DNA from: Prorocentrum cordatum
Taxonomy: Eukaryota; Sar; Dinophyceae; Prorocentrales; Prorocentraceae
Length of the DNA: 42,500 bases
Reading direction: 5' to 3'
Assembly: GCA_963575745.1 (NCBI GenBank)
Contig: CAUYUJ010002058.1
Coordinates: forward strand, 300,802-343,301
The number at the start of each line of letters is the position of its first letter. Positions within the stretch are counted from its first letter, which is position 1. The position numbers were made by a program, and so were the translations under genes. Below, piece by piece: positions 9,744 through 19,009 of the stretch. Under the pieces are notes generated by a model. That model was not told the origin of the DNA, searched no databases, and was given only the letters and a program-made list of their open reading frames with translations.

Positions 9744-10330
9744 AAAAGCCCCCTCGTTCTTTCACTTGGCGCTCCCCATGGTAGCACGACGACTGCACCA
9801 AAAACAGGAGGACCGCTCCTCGTCCTTGTCTCCCTCCCCCCTTCGAGCTGACGTCCCGTCCAACAAAAGCGGCAGCATCGCGGCGCAAAAAGCACGGCCG
9901 GAGCCCCGGCCCCACCCTTTTGTGCGCCCTGTCTTGAGCCCGACCGGTCTGTGAGGGGTCCCCGGGGCCAGAAGCAGGGCGACGACGCCCGTGGTGAGCG
10001 AAGTGCAGCGCCCGGATCTCAGGCCCCCCCCCCACGTCTGTGAGGAGGCGTTGGCCTCCAGAGTACGGGCGCGCCCGCACCTGTGCCCCCGCGGGGGAAA
10101 ACCGAGACAGGCATCCTTTGAGGCCAGCCCCGCAGCTTGGACACACGCCCTCCCTCGAAGGGGCTTCGCAGCATCCCCCCCTTTTCTCACCTCTTACGCA
10201 CGTCCCGCCGGGGCCAGGTCCACGGACCCCGAGAAGCAGCCCGCCACCCGCGGCCAGGACGGCGCTGGGGGAGGCGCGCGCGCGGGGCGCGTGCCTTCGG
10301 CGGGCCGGGGCGCCTGCTGTTCGCAGGTGT
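9744..10330. other. GC-rich stretch, overlapping frames only
   Basis: Long frames exist on both strands (for example minus 9550-10518), but they overlap each other and the family H element, and none shows a recognisable domain. Poly-C runs occur near 10027-10034. Confidence 0.4.
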
Positions 10331-10533
10331 TGGTGGTCTCCAAACCAGGTGGTGAGACACCCGGTGGTGACCCCGATTCCCCAAAAAATTAACTCTGGGT
10401 CACCACCGGGTTGGGGACACGTGGTCGCCACGAGGCTTTGCGTTTCCTGGGCCAGCCAGCGCTCGAAAACCAGAACCCAAATCGCCCAAAACTCACCACC
10501 GGGTGTTCTCACCACCACGTTTGGGGGCCACCA
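10331..10533 (+). mobile_element. Inverted-repeat element, family H
   Basis: The left arm TGGTGGTCTCCAAACCAGGT and the reverse-complemented right arm TGGTGGCCCCCAAACGTGGT continue through GGTGAGA(A)CACCCGGTGGTGA for about 40 bp in total. A third, partial inverted copy of the arm (GGTCACCACCGGGTTGGGGA) lies inside near 10398. The total is ~203 bp with no coding capacity. Confidence 0.85.
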
Positions 10534-10539
10534 AAGGTG

Positions 10540-10915
10540 GCGTGCGGTTGCGGGCGTCGAAGGGGGTCGGCGGCGAGCCCGTGGGGGAAGGGAGAGATAG
10601 GGAACGGAGTCTAGGTCGGCACATTCCCATCGACTGCCAGACGCTGACCGACGCTGACCGCACTCTAAAGACGGAGCTACACGAAGGCATATACAAGGTT
10701 TCCATGGTTTGCTGCCTGACCCCTCTCATAGAGAGCTTCGCCCAGCCGGTGAACGCGGGAAAGAATCGCATGGAGAACTGAACGATGACACGAGCACAGC
10801 AGCTCGGAGAACCGCGCGGATTTCTTAGACCGGCGCTTCGCTCCCCCTGGCGGCGCCTCTTTGGCGCCGGGAAGAGGGTCGGCGACGAGCCCAGGGGGGG
10901 AGTGAGAGGGGCAGG
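10540..10915. other. Low-copy stretch
   Basis: No gene is called. AGGGGGTCGGCGGCGAGCCC near 10558 and AGAGGGTCGGCGACGAGCCC near 10874 are diverged direct repeats, and a related inverted segment lies at 11400-11450. Confidence 0.4.
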
Positions 10916-10916
10916 C

Positions 10917-10966
10917 CTCCTCCGCCTCCTCCTCCTCCTCCTCCTCCTCCTCCTCCTCCTCCTCAT
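10917..10966 (+). repeat. CTC microsatellite
   Basis: About 15 CTC/TCC units, broken only by one CGC near its start. Confidence 0.95.
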
Positions 10967-10987
10967 GGCTCCGCCTTTTCAGATCGG

Positions 10988-11178
10988 GAAACAAACCATG
11001 GCATGAGCATGCACTTTCGGAGGTCCGCGCGGATGTTTCGCGTCGGCGTTGGGGCCCCCCTTGCGACGCCTCCGTCGCCGCACACTGGCGCGCTCCGCAC
11101 GCCAGGGAGGGGGCCGCAGTGCCAATCCGAGAAATCTGGGCGGACCTCCGAAAGTTGTTGTTTCTGCCATGTCTTGTT
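10988..11178 (+). mobile_element. Family C fold-back element (copy C1)
   Basis: The left arm GGGAAACAAACCATGGCA...CTTTCGGAGGTCCGC and the right arm, reverse complemented GGGAACAAGACATGGCA...CTTTCGGAGGTCCGC, form ~48-bp imperfect terminal repeats. The centre carries TGGCGCGCTCCGC with its palindromic partner CGCCAGGGAGGGGG, typical of the family. Copy A4 begins 10 bp downstream. Confidence 0.85.
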
Positions 11179-11187
11179 CCCTTATAT

Positions 11188-11347
11188 TTAAGTCGGGCGT
11201 GTCCCTCCACAGGAGGAACATTCAAAAATAGTAGGGAAATAGTCTGGGGGCAACTTTTCCACGATGTTTGAACTCTCTTGGAGTATTTTCTGACTACTCG
11301 TTGTCTCTCGTCCAGAATACCCATGTCGGGGGACAGTCCCGACCTAA
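11188..11347 (+). mobile_element. Family A element (copy A4)
   Basis: The left end TTAAGTCGGGCGTGTCCC and the right end, reverse complemented TTAGGTCGGGACTGTCCC, make an almost complete ~160-bp element. The body contains CAAAAATAGT and AGTCTGGGGGC. TA at both ends fits a TA target duplication. Confidence 0.85.
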
Positions 11348-11513
11348 CCCTGATCTGGAGCCCTCGAGCCTTCTGAGCAGATCTCGCTGTCGTCGGAGAG
11401 AAGCCCCGCCGCCTTCTCACGCCCCCCCTGGGCTCCCCGCCAAGAGGGGACAGAGGTAGGAAAAAACGAGGATCAGGGGCAACGTTCGTGGGGCATTCAG
11501 GCTTTATGTTTTT

Positions 11514-11706
11514 CGGGTCGGGCGAAAGGGGGGGATAGCAAAGGGGGGGTTTGAGAATCAGCTCACGTAGCTGATTTTCCCGGCGCCTCCCGGCGCCGGA
11601 TGGAGCTATGTATCGAGGAATGGGCCCCTCGGTGAGGCCGAAACCAGCTGCATGCAGCAAATTTCGTACCCCCCCCTTTCCCAATCCCCCCCTTTCGCCC
11701 GACCCG
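11514..11706 (+). mobile_element. Inverted-repeat element with GGGTCGGGCGAAAGGG ends
   Basis: The left arm CGGGTCGGGCGAAAGGGGGG and the reverse-complemented right arm of the same sequence extend to about 35 bp with GATAGCAAAGGGGGGG / GATTGGGAAAGGGGGGG. The ~193-bp element carries inside it the hairpin module seen at 75-130 (GAATCAGCTCACGTAGCTGA, then CCCGGCGCC). T-rich sequence flanks both sides. Confidence 0.85.
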
Positions 11707-11746
11707 AGTTTTTTAACGACTTGTCGGTTCTCTGCGGTTTTCTGGC

Positions 11747-11795
11747 CTCGGGGTGCCTTCCGCGGCTGCGCCTCGCCGAGAGCGTTTTGGGAGTG
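11747..11795 (+). repeat. Family W conserved ~45-bp segment, copy 1
   Basis: GCCTCGGGGTGCCTTCC and GCTGCGCCTCGCCG lie in the same order and almost the same spacing at 22651-22697. Nature unknown: a short repeat or a shared gene piece. Confidence 0.55.
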
Positions 11796-11814
11796 CCCAC
11801 TTCGTCCTGAAAGG

Positions 11815-11912
11815 CCGCGCCAGAACCGGAAACAAGCAGCGACGGAACCGGCGAGACATCGGCGAAACGGAACCGGTAAAAAACGGCCTTGTCGTTTCCA
11901 GGGCCTATTCAT
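11815..11912 (-). mobile_element. Family R half-element, inverted relative to 7009-7255
   Basis: On the minus strand it reads GGCCCTGGAAACGACAAGGC, CCGTTTTTTACCGGTTCCG and further CGGTTCCG repeats, matching the left half of 7009-7255. The opposite end was not found. Confidence 0.65.
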
Positions 11913-11949
11913 TAGATCATAGTCCCCGCGTGCATCCAGTTTTTGTTAT

Positions 11950-12450
11950 GGAGTCAGGAAGCTCTGGGGAGTTCTCCGAGGCTTTCGGGGACGTCTTAAC
12001 CTGGATCCTTTTTGGGGGCTCGTGGGGGCCTCTTGGCGGCCTCCTGACCGCATGTTGAGAGCCTCGTAGGGACCTCTGGGGACCTCCTGGGGGCTGCTTC
12101 TCTTGGGGCGTTCTTGGGGCCTTCTTGGGCCGTCTTGGAGTCGTCTTGGGCGGTCCTGGAGGCCTCCTGGGCCGTCTTGGGGCTCTCTTGGGGCCCTCTT
12201 GGACCCTCTTGGGGTGATCTTCGGGACCTCTTGGGCTGTCTTGAGGCGGAAACGCCCAAATCTGTCCGAAACCTAAGAAAATCTATGAATTTTATATCTT
12301 CGGGCCCTCTTGGGAGTGCTTTTGGAAGCCTCTTGAGGCGTCTGGGGGCAATCTGGGGCATCTTGGAGCGATCTTGTGGCATCTCGGAGCCCTCTTGTTC
12401 TATCTTGGGGGCCTATTGGCCCTTCTTGAGGCATTCTGGAGGGCCTCGAG
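11950..12450 (+). repeat. Family E degenerate CTTGGG array
   Basis: Dozens of (G/C)CNTCTTGGG(G/C)-type units of 10-15 bp, with GGGGCC and GGAGGCCTCTTGG variants, fill this block. An internal spacer (12246-12300) reads GGCGGAAACGCCC then an AT-rich segment, a feature shared by other family E blocks. Open frames are side products of stop-poor composition. Confidence 0.85.
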
Positions 12451-13060
12451 GGCGGCGCCCACCCGACCCGACCTGGCCGGGGATCTCTGACACGAACCGG
12501 CCGGGGACGGCCTGGGGTACTTTTCGTCCAGGGACCCCCAGGGGCCGCTCCACGCGCGCGCGAAGTAGAAATATTGTACGCAGTTACGGGAGATCCTAGC
12601 ACGCCTCTGGCCCGTTGGGCCGGCGAATTTTGCCGTCTGTTATGTAGGGCAGGTGTTTGCGATGCCACCGCCCCTTGCCAGCGCACCGAGGGTACCTGGT
12701 TGTTTGCCAAAGGCGCCGTCGCAAAGTTAAAATCACCAGTGTCAGTAGTTCTCATCCAGGGCATTTTGAGGCGGCACCATAGCCGACTAGTAGTTGGCGA
12801 TAATGAAGATCTCGACAGCAAGCCAGTCCCCTCATCTCTGACCCACCATCGATGTCGTTGGCCCTGGCTTACACGGGCTTAACTTTCGAACCATCGTGTT
12901 GAGCTAGCCGATCGGCTTCTGCCGCGGAGCCGTGGCCACAGCAGCCTGTGCTATCATCGAGTCAAGTTGCAGAGAGTGGGACGATCACCGCGTCAGCATT
13001 CGGGGCGATCTGGACGCTCATCTGGAAAAAAATACTTCGGGTGCATTGGTCGAAGAACAA
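12451..13060. other. Low-copy stretch, no gene called
   Basis: The plus frame 12574-12882 (start MYAVTGDPSTPLARWAGEF) and a minus frame over the same bases are both open, and neither contains a known domain. No repeat family was detected. Confidence 0.35.
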
Positions 13061-13069
13061 TAAACTGCA

Positions 13070-13205
13070 GAAACTCTGGCGCGCTCCGCGCTGAACACCC
13101 CTCCCTGGCGCGCGGAGCGCGCCAGGGGCGCCAGGGCGCCCCAGCAACGATCCGAGGCACCCACGCGGACCTCAGAGTTTTATGCCATTATTAGTTCCAG
13201 TACAT
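13070..13205 (+). mobile_element. Family C element (copy C2), left end eroded
   Basis: The central palindrome CTGGCGCGCGGAGCGCGCCAG and the right arm (ACGCGGACCTCAGAGTTTTA, then TGCCATTATTAGTTCC) fit the family. The left arm is reduced to a short AAACTCTGGCGCGCTCC piece. Confidence 0.7.
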
Positions 13206-13261
13206 CTGGAAAATTCTGGTTCGAGCGCATCATGGTTTTCGTCGTCGCGCCGTTGCTCACC

Positions 13262-13279
13262 CAGGGGCGTCGGCGTCGG

Positions 13280-13313
<34 letters not shown>

Positions 13314-13338
13314 GTCGTCCTTGTTCTCGTCGTGGTCC

Positions 13339-13372
<34 letters not shown>

Positions 13373-13503
13373 TGTGTCCTTGTCGTCCTTGTCGTCGTCG
13401 TCGTTGTCCGCGTCGTCGTCCTCGTCGTCGTCGTCGTCATCGTCGTTGTCGTCGTTGTGTCCGTGCCGTCCTTGTCGTTGTCCTCCTCGTCGTCGTCGTC
13501 GTC
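13262..13503 (+). repeat. GTC/GCC microsatellite, ~240 bp
   Basis: An array of CGTCGT units with CTTG and CTC interruptions. All frames are open and give poly-Arg, Val or Ser. Confidence 0.95.
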
Positions 13504-13504
13504 G

Positions 13505-13660
13505 TGACCTCGCCGAAGCCCCCTGCGGAGAGGACGCCCAGCGGTGCGCCTTCGCGCTGCTGCCCGAGCGCGTGCAGCTCCTCGGGGACCCCGCGGGCTG
13601 GTTGGGCCTCGCCCACGACGGCAGCCTGATGACCAGAGACAAGGCGGGGCTCCTCCCTCC
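13505..13660 (+). other. Coding-like GC-rich segment between microsatellites
   Basis: The plus frame reads DLAEAPCGEDAQRCAFALLP and continues with a mixed composition (ERVQLLGDP..., TRDKAGLL) before it enters the TCC tract. The residues are diverse and acidic/hydrophobic in a way the surrounding arrays are not, so this may be an exon piece. No family was recognised and no splice signals are convincing. Confidence 0.25.
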
Positions 13661-13912
13661 CTCCTCCTCCCTCCTCCTCCTCCTCCTCCTCCTCCTCCTC
13701 CTCCTCCTCCTCCTCCTCCTCCTCCTCCTCCTCCTCCTCCTCCCTCCTCCTCCTCCTCCTCCTCCTCCTCCTCCTCCTCCTCTCCTCCTTCCCCTCCTCC
13801 TCCTCCTGCATCTCCTCCTCCTCCTTCTCCTCCTCCTCCTCCTCCTGCATCTCCTCCTCCTCCTCCTCCTGCATCTCCTCCTCCTGCATCTCCTCCTCCT
13901 CCTCCTCCCAGT
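13655..13912 (+). repeat. TCC microsatellite, ~255 bp
   Basis: Long CTC runs with CTG CAT interruptions in the last third (TCCTGCATCTCC repeats). Confidence 0.97.
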
Positions 13913-14139
13913 TCCCATGATTTTTCTCTTCAAATCCCCGAGTTCTGCCGGAAAAGTTTGGCCGCTCAGAAAAGGGGCGACACTCTGGGATACATCCCCA
14001 GGGGACTATTCGTTCGCACCCCCATCGAGGATGGACGCACACCCCCATCGAAAATCCCAGGGTTGGGCACCAAATTTCTGGTCGAGTCGAAAACCCTCCA
14101 AGTCGGGGGTTGGGGTCGCCATATCCACTTGCAGTGCCA

Positions 14140-14395
14140 TCGCGGGGCGATCTTGGGAACCTTTAGTCCGTCTCGGAGCGTCGGAAAGCCGAAAAGGCGA
14201 GAAGGCCAACAACCTTCAAACACTTTAGGAAAATCGTTGATTGTTGCTTCGTGGGGCCCTCTTGGGAGGCCTCTTGGAGGCCTCTTGGACCGTCTTGGAA
14301 GCATCTTGGGCCGTTTTGGCCTCCTGAGGCTCTCTTCGGAGCCTCGTCGGGCAATCTTGGAGGCCTCTCGGGCCGTTCTGGCCGCGCGGTGGCGT
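14140..14395 (+). repeat. Family E block with GGCGAGAAGG spacer
   Basis: The CGGAAAGCCGAAAAGGCGAG spacer is followed by CAAACACTTTAGG and then CTTGGGAGG / CTTGGACC units. The same order (spacer, then TTGGG units) occurs at 41780-41935. Confidence 0.75.
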
Positions 14396-15075
14396 CACCA
14401 TGAGAATCCTGGGGTGGCCCAGAGCAGCTTGGATTTGAGCTTCCTCCCCCCCGCTGGCTGTTTGGTAACGCGGCGGGGCCACTTGGAAGACAGTCAACAG
14501 GACGCAGGAAACAGGACTGGAGAGACAAAAGGCCAAACAGCAAATGATAACGCATCACAAATGACAGCAACCTGCACACACCTTCGCAGCCTTACGCCCC
14601 TGGAGGGGGCCGGCGGATGTACACACACACACACACATATACGTACCTACACGCATTTTCGAGTGAGCAGGCTGCCCAAGACGCGCTCACAGCAGCTTGC
14701 TCGGTGTCAGCCCGATCGTGATCTGGCTCTCGGTGGCCAGTGGTACGTGCAGGGCAGAATGATGTCGCGCAGGAAAGGCGACACTCCTTTCTACTCCGCC
14801 TCTCGCATTATTTATCTACCATACTTGTTTAGTTATGCTCAGGCGGCCGGTTTTCCTTGTTCTGTGGCCGTACCCTGTATAGCGCCATCTTGGCCGAGAC
14901 GTTACCTATCTGTGCAGCCTGGTCGATGCACATTGAGCTGTGCGCAGGTGGGTCCGCAGTCTGTGCTGGGAGCTGGTGGTGGTTCGGGAGATGTGGTGGC
15001 GCTAACCCGGCCGGCCTGCCCCAATGCAGCATGCACAGTTTCGCTTCCGAGGCTTCAAAACAAATGTGTAGTTAT
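14396..15075. other. Low-copy stretch with a short AC repeat
   Basis: An (AC)n tract lies at 14622-14637. Minus frame 14829-15032 and plus frame 14857 onward are both open with ordinary composition, but overlap one another and match nothing known to me. No repeats of the families above are present. Confidence 0.35.
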
Positions 15076-15076
15076 G

Positions 15077-15145
15077 CTCTCTCTCTCTCTCTCTTTCTCT
15101 ATCTTTTTTTTTCCCCTCTCTCTCTCTCTCTCTTTCTCCCTCTCT
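15077..15145 (+). repeat. TC dinucleotide repeat
   Basis: Two (TC)n blocks are separated by a T/C-rich spacer. Confidence 0.95.
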
Positions 15146-15487
15146 CCATTCATATCGGAGGCTGGGGGGTGAGATCGCAGAGAAACGGAGACCCCCCCAC
15201 TGGGATATTGGTTCGGATTCACGTTCGTGTCGCGCGCGCGGGCGAGGCGAAGCTGCGTGGGCGGGCGAGAGGAATGAACTCGCCATTGCCAGGGCGAAGT
15301 CGAACCAAACTTTGCTGTCCTCCGGATTGGCCGGCAGTGGCCTTGTGGTGTCCTGATAGTGTCCCGTTGATCTCCCGAAAGTGTCCCGATGGTGTCCCGT
15401 GGTCTCCCGTGGCGCGCGGGTGTCTCGTGCTATGTTATATGATACGCAACGTCATGCTAGCGATATTGAGATGGACAGTCAGCGCGA

Positions 15488-16020
15488 CCGATATTGAGAT
15501 CCATTCAATGAGATCGAAAGTGAGATCGATCGTGAGATCGATAGCGACATCGATAGTGATATTGGTAGTGAGGTCGATTGAGTGAGATTAGTAGTGAGAT
15601 CGGTACCATGATCGATAGTGATATGGATCGTGATATCGATTGAGTGGGATCGATTGTGACATCGATCGAGAGATCGATCGTGTGTTCGATAGTGGTGTCG
15701 ATGGTGATACCGATTGAGTGAGGTCGATGGTGAGATCGATAAGGATATTATTAGTGAGATCGATAGGGTCATCGATCATGGCATCGATGATGACATCGAT
15801 ACTGAGACCGCTAGTGAGAGTGGTCGTGATATTGTTCGTGAGATCGATCGTGAGATCGATCGTGAGATCTTTCGTGCAATCGACGGTGGTATGAATAGTG
15901 TGAACCCGATAGTGGGATCGATCGTGATATCAAGAGTGAGATCGGCTGTGACATCGATTGATATCGGTTGAACGAGATGGATGGTGAGATCGATAATGAC
16001 ATCGATAGTGAGATCGACCG
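15488..16020 (+). repeat. 12-bp minisatellite GTGAGATCGATN (~530 bp)
   Basis: More than forty units follow a 12-bp pattern with occasional 14-bp (…TTGA) and 10-bp variants. Because 12 is a multiple of three, translations show four-residue periodicity (EIDR-like on plus, SISL-like on minus), without other protein features. The array is dense in GATC and in the palindrome ATCGAT. It runs directly into family G copy 1. Confidence 0.93.
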
Positions 16021-16265
16021 GGAACCCTCGAACCCAGGACCCAAACATTGGAACCCCGGGAGCCCCGCCGCCGAACCCCGCCGCCCACCGAAATCGGCCT
16101 GGAGCCAGAAGCCGGGAGCTTTGGAACCCAGAACCGGGAGCCCGGAACCCGGCCGTCCACCGAAATCGGCCCAGCAGTTTCGCCAAATCTTGCAATGTCC
16201 GCCAGGGCCCATTCAGTCCAGGGCCCCTTCAGTGCAAACACTGCTTGGGGAAGAATGCGGTGAGT
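16015..16265 (+). mobile_element. Family G repeat, copy 1
   Basis: Shared with 19795-19995: GACCGGGAACC, repeated (A/G)GAACCC and CACCGAAATCGGCCTGGA-type blocks, TTCGCCAAATCT and CCCCTTCAGTGCAA. Both copies are preceded by GATCGAT-type sequence, long here and short at copy 2. The GGGAACCCGG part is itself repetitive. Ends are not defined. Confidence 0.75.
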
Positions 16266-16331
16266 CTTGGGACTTGTGTCTATGTGTTGCCCTGTGCCCC
16301 TCCAAAGAAGATCCCCCCCTCCCCCTACCTT

Positions 16332-16475
16332 TAGGTCGGGCATGTCCCCCTACAAGCAGATTTTGGACGAAAAATTGGAGATATGCATAAATACCCCAAA
16401 ATACCCAGAAAATCGCCCCCATGTTTTGAAAACTATTTTTGGATATCCCTCCTGTAGAAGGACAGGCCCGACCTA
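16332..16475 (+). mobile_element. Family A element, complete (copy A5)
   Basis: The 144-bp element has the ends TAGGTCGGGC and GCCCGACCTA as perfect 10-bp inverted repeats, with imperfect similarity continuing (ATGTCCCCCTACAAGCAGAT versus CTGTCCTTCTACAGGAGGGAT). The interior is AT-rich, unlike its surroundings. It has no coding capacity, which fits a non-autonomous MITE. TA at each boundary suggests a TA target site, as used by Tc1/mariner-type transposases (inference). Confidence 0.9.
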
Positions 16476-16629
16476 GCCGAGAGGAGCAGGGGTGGGCGGC
16501 GTGGGCAGGCGGTCCTGCTGGACTGGTCGCTGGACCTGTTCTCTTGGCGGGGTGGGTGGGGCCAGGAGGTTTTCTCGGTGGCGTTCGGAGGCTGCTTCGG
16601 GGAGCAGAAGGAGCAGTGGGAAGAAAAGT

Positions 16630-16995
16630 GGAAGGAGGAGGAGGAGGAGAAGGAAGAAAAGGGGGAGGAAGGAAGCGATGGGAGGAGGCAGGGAGGAGGA
16701 AACAGGGGAGGATCCAGGGAAGGGGAGGAGTATGGCCGCGAAGTGCGAGGGGACAGGATATGGCAGGAGGGAGGAGGATGAGGAGAAGGAGGAGAAGGAG
16801 GAGGAAGGACTCTGGTGAGGGGAGTGAAGAGGGAGGGAAAAAGAGAAAGGAGGATGACGGGAGGATGAGGAAGAACGAGGGACTATGAGGGAAGATGGAG
16901 GAGGGTGACGATGGGTGAGGAACTGGAGGTGAAGAGAGAAGGTCGAGGAGAAGGAGGAGGAGGAGGAGGAGGAGGAGGAGGAGGAGGAGAAGGGG
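16630..16995 (+). repeat. Purine-rich GGA region
   Basis: GGA/GAA-rich sequence has increasing regularity to a clean GGA array at 16945-16990. It gives spurious Glu/Arg-rich frames. Confidence 0.9.
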
Positions 16996-17400
16996 TACTG
17001 TAGGTTGCGGCGATGGCCCGCTGGCAAAGCCAGCGAACGCGGTCAAAGTTGAATTCTGCGACGTGGAAGCACCAAGGGACACGGTCACTCGTCTGGACCC
17101 GACGGAATTCAGCCTTGAACGATTGGGGCCGCGACCGATTCCGGGTTAGACGATCAGCGCGGCGCGGTGTCAAAAGCTTTCCCGCGCGCCAGCTCCGCAC
17201 AATCTTACCGCAGGGAGAAGGAAGGGGGAAGAAGGACGAGGTGGACGGAGGATGGAGAGGAGGGATGAGGTCGGAGGAGGAGACGGATGGGAGACCAGAG
17301 TGTGGAGGGAGACGGAAGGGGTAGGCAATAAGTGGCAGGGCTTCAAGAGGGAGGGTGGTGGGACGCAGGCATGGCGGAGTTCTGCGAGCTCTCGTTTGCA
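16996..17400. other. Low-copy stretch between purine tracts
   Basis: No recognised gene or repeat. Frames on both strands continue from neighbouring microsatellites. Confidence 0.35.
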
Positions 17401-17402
17401 AC

Positions 17403-17582
17403 AGGGAGGGAGGGAGGGAGGAGGAGGAGGAGGAGGAGGAGGAGGGAAGATGAGGGGGGGCGGGTGACGAGAAGATCGGAGAGGAGGAGCGGTGCGGCGC
17501 CCAGGGGAAGGAGGGTGGACAGACGGAGGGAACAGTGATGTAGGAGAGGAGAAGTGAAGTGCCTGGACTGGGGGGGGGGGGG
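17403..17582 (+). repeat. GGA tract and G homopolymer
   Basis: GGA units lie at 17403-17455 and a run of about 13 G at 17570-17582. Confidence 0.9.
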
Positions 17583-17650
17583 CACAGACGATGCCGCAAT
17601 CGTCTTCTCCTTCGCTTTTCTCACCGCAGCAGCGTGCCGCGTCGGCGCTG

Positions 17651-18025
17651 CATCGGCGGTGCGACTCGACATGGAGCCCGATGTCCTCCACGCCCACGGC
17701 GCCGAGGCATCGCCGACGTCGCCGTCGCCATGGGGCAGTGCCTCGGCAGTGCATCGGCGAGGCATCGGCGGTGCGACTCGACACGGAGCCCGATGTCCTC
17801 CACGCCCACGGCGCCGAGGCATCGCCGACGTCGCCGTCGCCATGGGGCAGTGCCTCGGCAGTGCATCGGCGAGGCACCGGCGGTGCGACTCGACGTGGAG
17901 CCCGATGTCCTCCGCGCCCACGGCGCCGAGGCATCGCCGACGTCGCCGTCGCAATGGGGCAGTGCCTCGGCAGTGCAGCGGCGAGGCACCGGCGGGGCAT
18001 CGGCGGTGCGGCTCGGCGTGGGGCC
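17651..18025 (+). repeat. 112-bp tandem repeat, about 3.4 copies
   Basis: CATCGGCGGTGCGACTCGAC recurs at 17651, 17763 and 17875 (as CACCGG...), then near 17998 after an 11-bp addition. The unit also holds GGAGCCCGATGTCCTCC and CATGGGGCAGTGCCTCGG. 112 is not a multiple of three, so each long frame reads the unit in all three phases in turn, on both strands. That is the reason for the four overlapping long frames here. Confidence 0.95.
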
Positions 18026-18095
18026 AAGGTGCTCAGCCACGGCCACGGCGTGCGGGCACGGTGGTGCACAGGGGTAGGGAATGTCAATATGCAAA

Positions 18096-18240
18096 AAGAG
18101 GAGGAGGAGGAGGAGGAGGAGGAGGAGGAGTATAGGAAAGGAGGAGGAGGAGGAGAAAGTAAAGGAGGAGGAGGAGGAGGAGGGAAAGTATAGGAAAGGA
18201 GGAGGAGGATGGCAGGGCACAATTAGGGAAAGTAGGAGGA
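18096..18240 (+). repeat. GGA microsatellite with GGAAAGTATAGG inserts
   Basis: GGA arrays are separated by repeated TATAGGAAAGGAGGA segments. Confidence 0.93.
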
Positions 18241-18430
18241 GAAGCTTTGTGAGGGCAGGTCCCAGCCATCGGTCCGGATGTATTATGGCAGCAAGCTTCT
18301 CTACAAGTCGGAAGTTGTGAAGGACGATGTCGGGGCTTGCATGATGCCAAACGTTGTCTACGAAGTACATGGCCTCCTTGATCGGTGACTCTCGATTTGA
18401 AGAGGCATTGCCGCTGTCGGTAGCATGTAG
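18239..18430 (-). CDS. Exon-like coding segment, product unknown
   Basis: The minus strand is open from a possible acceptor (ACATAG, 18431-18436) through TDSGNASSNRESPIKEA, then MYFVDNVWHHASPDIVLHNF and RLVEKLAAIIHPDRWLGPAL. The composition is mixed, with aromatic residues and a plausible amphipathic helix, in contrast to the low-complexity Ser/Leu/Pro sequence that follows once the frame enters the TCC tract (below about 18239). An ATG is at 18370. A TAG overlaps the proposed acceptor, so an exon boundary is needed. I do not recognise the family. It could be an exon, or a fragment of a gene or transposon protein captured beside the repeats. Confidence 0.3.
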
Positions 18431-18880
18431 CTATGTATTTTGTGTGTTCGAAGTTGCGTTGAGCAAGTGCTATTGCTATACTGACGTTGACTGATTGCAG
18501 TGTTGTTTTCTGAGTAGTATTGGTTTGCCTCTGTCACATTCCATGCGCATTGGGCCATGTTGTTTCTCGCGGTGACGTCGTGATGTGTCAATCATCGCAT
18601 GGTCCAGCATTGCCACTTATCTCAACATGCGTTCGAGGGAAACGTCTGATTATCCAGCTGCCTGCGGCAAGCCCCGCAGCCGTGCCTGTGCAGCAGCGCA
18701 GCAGGAAGGAGACTGAGCGTAGAAACAACGCAATTCCGACGAGCGGTCTGAACTAGGACGGATCGTGAATTCGACATCGTCTTCGTCCGTACGGTAGGAA
18801 TGTCGAGTTCACGCCCCGCGGCAATTCAGTGAGTAGTCTCAACAGGGGAGGGCCGTGACCCCGACCTTGTCTTCGTCCGC
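18431..18880. other. Low-copy AT-richer stretch
   Basis: Contains the family U segment (18650-18715) and two direct copies of a CGTCTTCGTCCG motif (18779-18790 and 18870-18881, each preceded by a GACATC/GACCTT variant). No gene called. Confidence 0.4.
18650..18715 (+). repeat. Family U ~55-bp conserved segment, copy 1
   Basis: TATCCAGCTG, TGCGGCAAGCCCCGC and GCAGCAGCGCAGCAGGA occur in the same order and spacing at 21669-21723. The origin is unknown. Confidence 0.65.
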
Positions 18881-18887
18881 TCAGTAT

Positions 18888-18975
18888 CGAGGAGGAGGAG
18901 GAGGAGGAGGAGGAGGAGGAGGAGGAGGAGGAGGAGGAGGAGGGGGAGGGGGAGGAGGAGAGGGAGGAAAACTAG
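18888..18975 (+). repeat. GGA microsatellite
   Basis: About 25 GGA units, with GGGGGA variants near the end. Confidence 0.97.
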
Positions 18976-19009
18976 GACGAGGGAGAGAAGGAGACCACTT
19001 CGGGCATTC

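Noticed and set aside
10677-11912. 411-codon minus-strand open frame
   Set aside because: It crosses copies A4 and C1, the 11514 element and family R, each of which has independent boundaries.
13544-15172. 542-codon plus-strand open frame
   Set aside because: It consists of a poly-Pro/Ser stretch from the TCC microsatellite, then family E and unrelated sequence. Length is due to low stop density.
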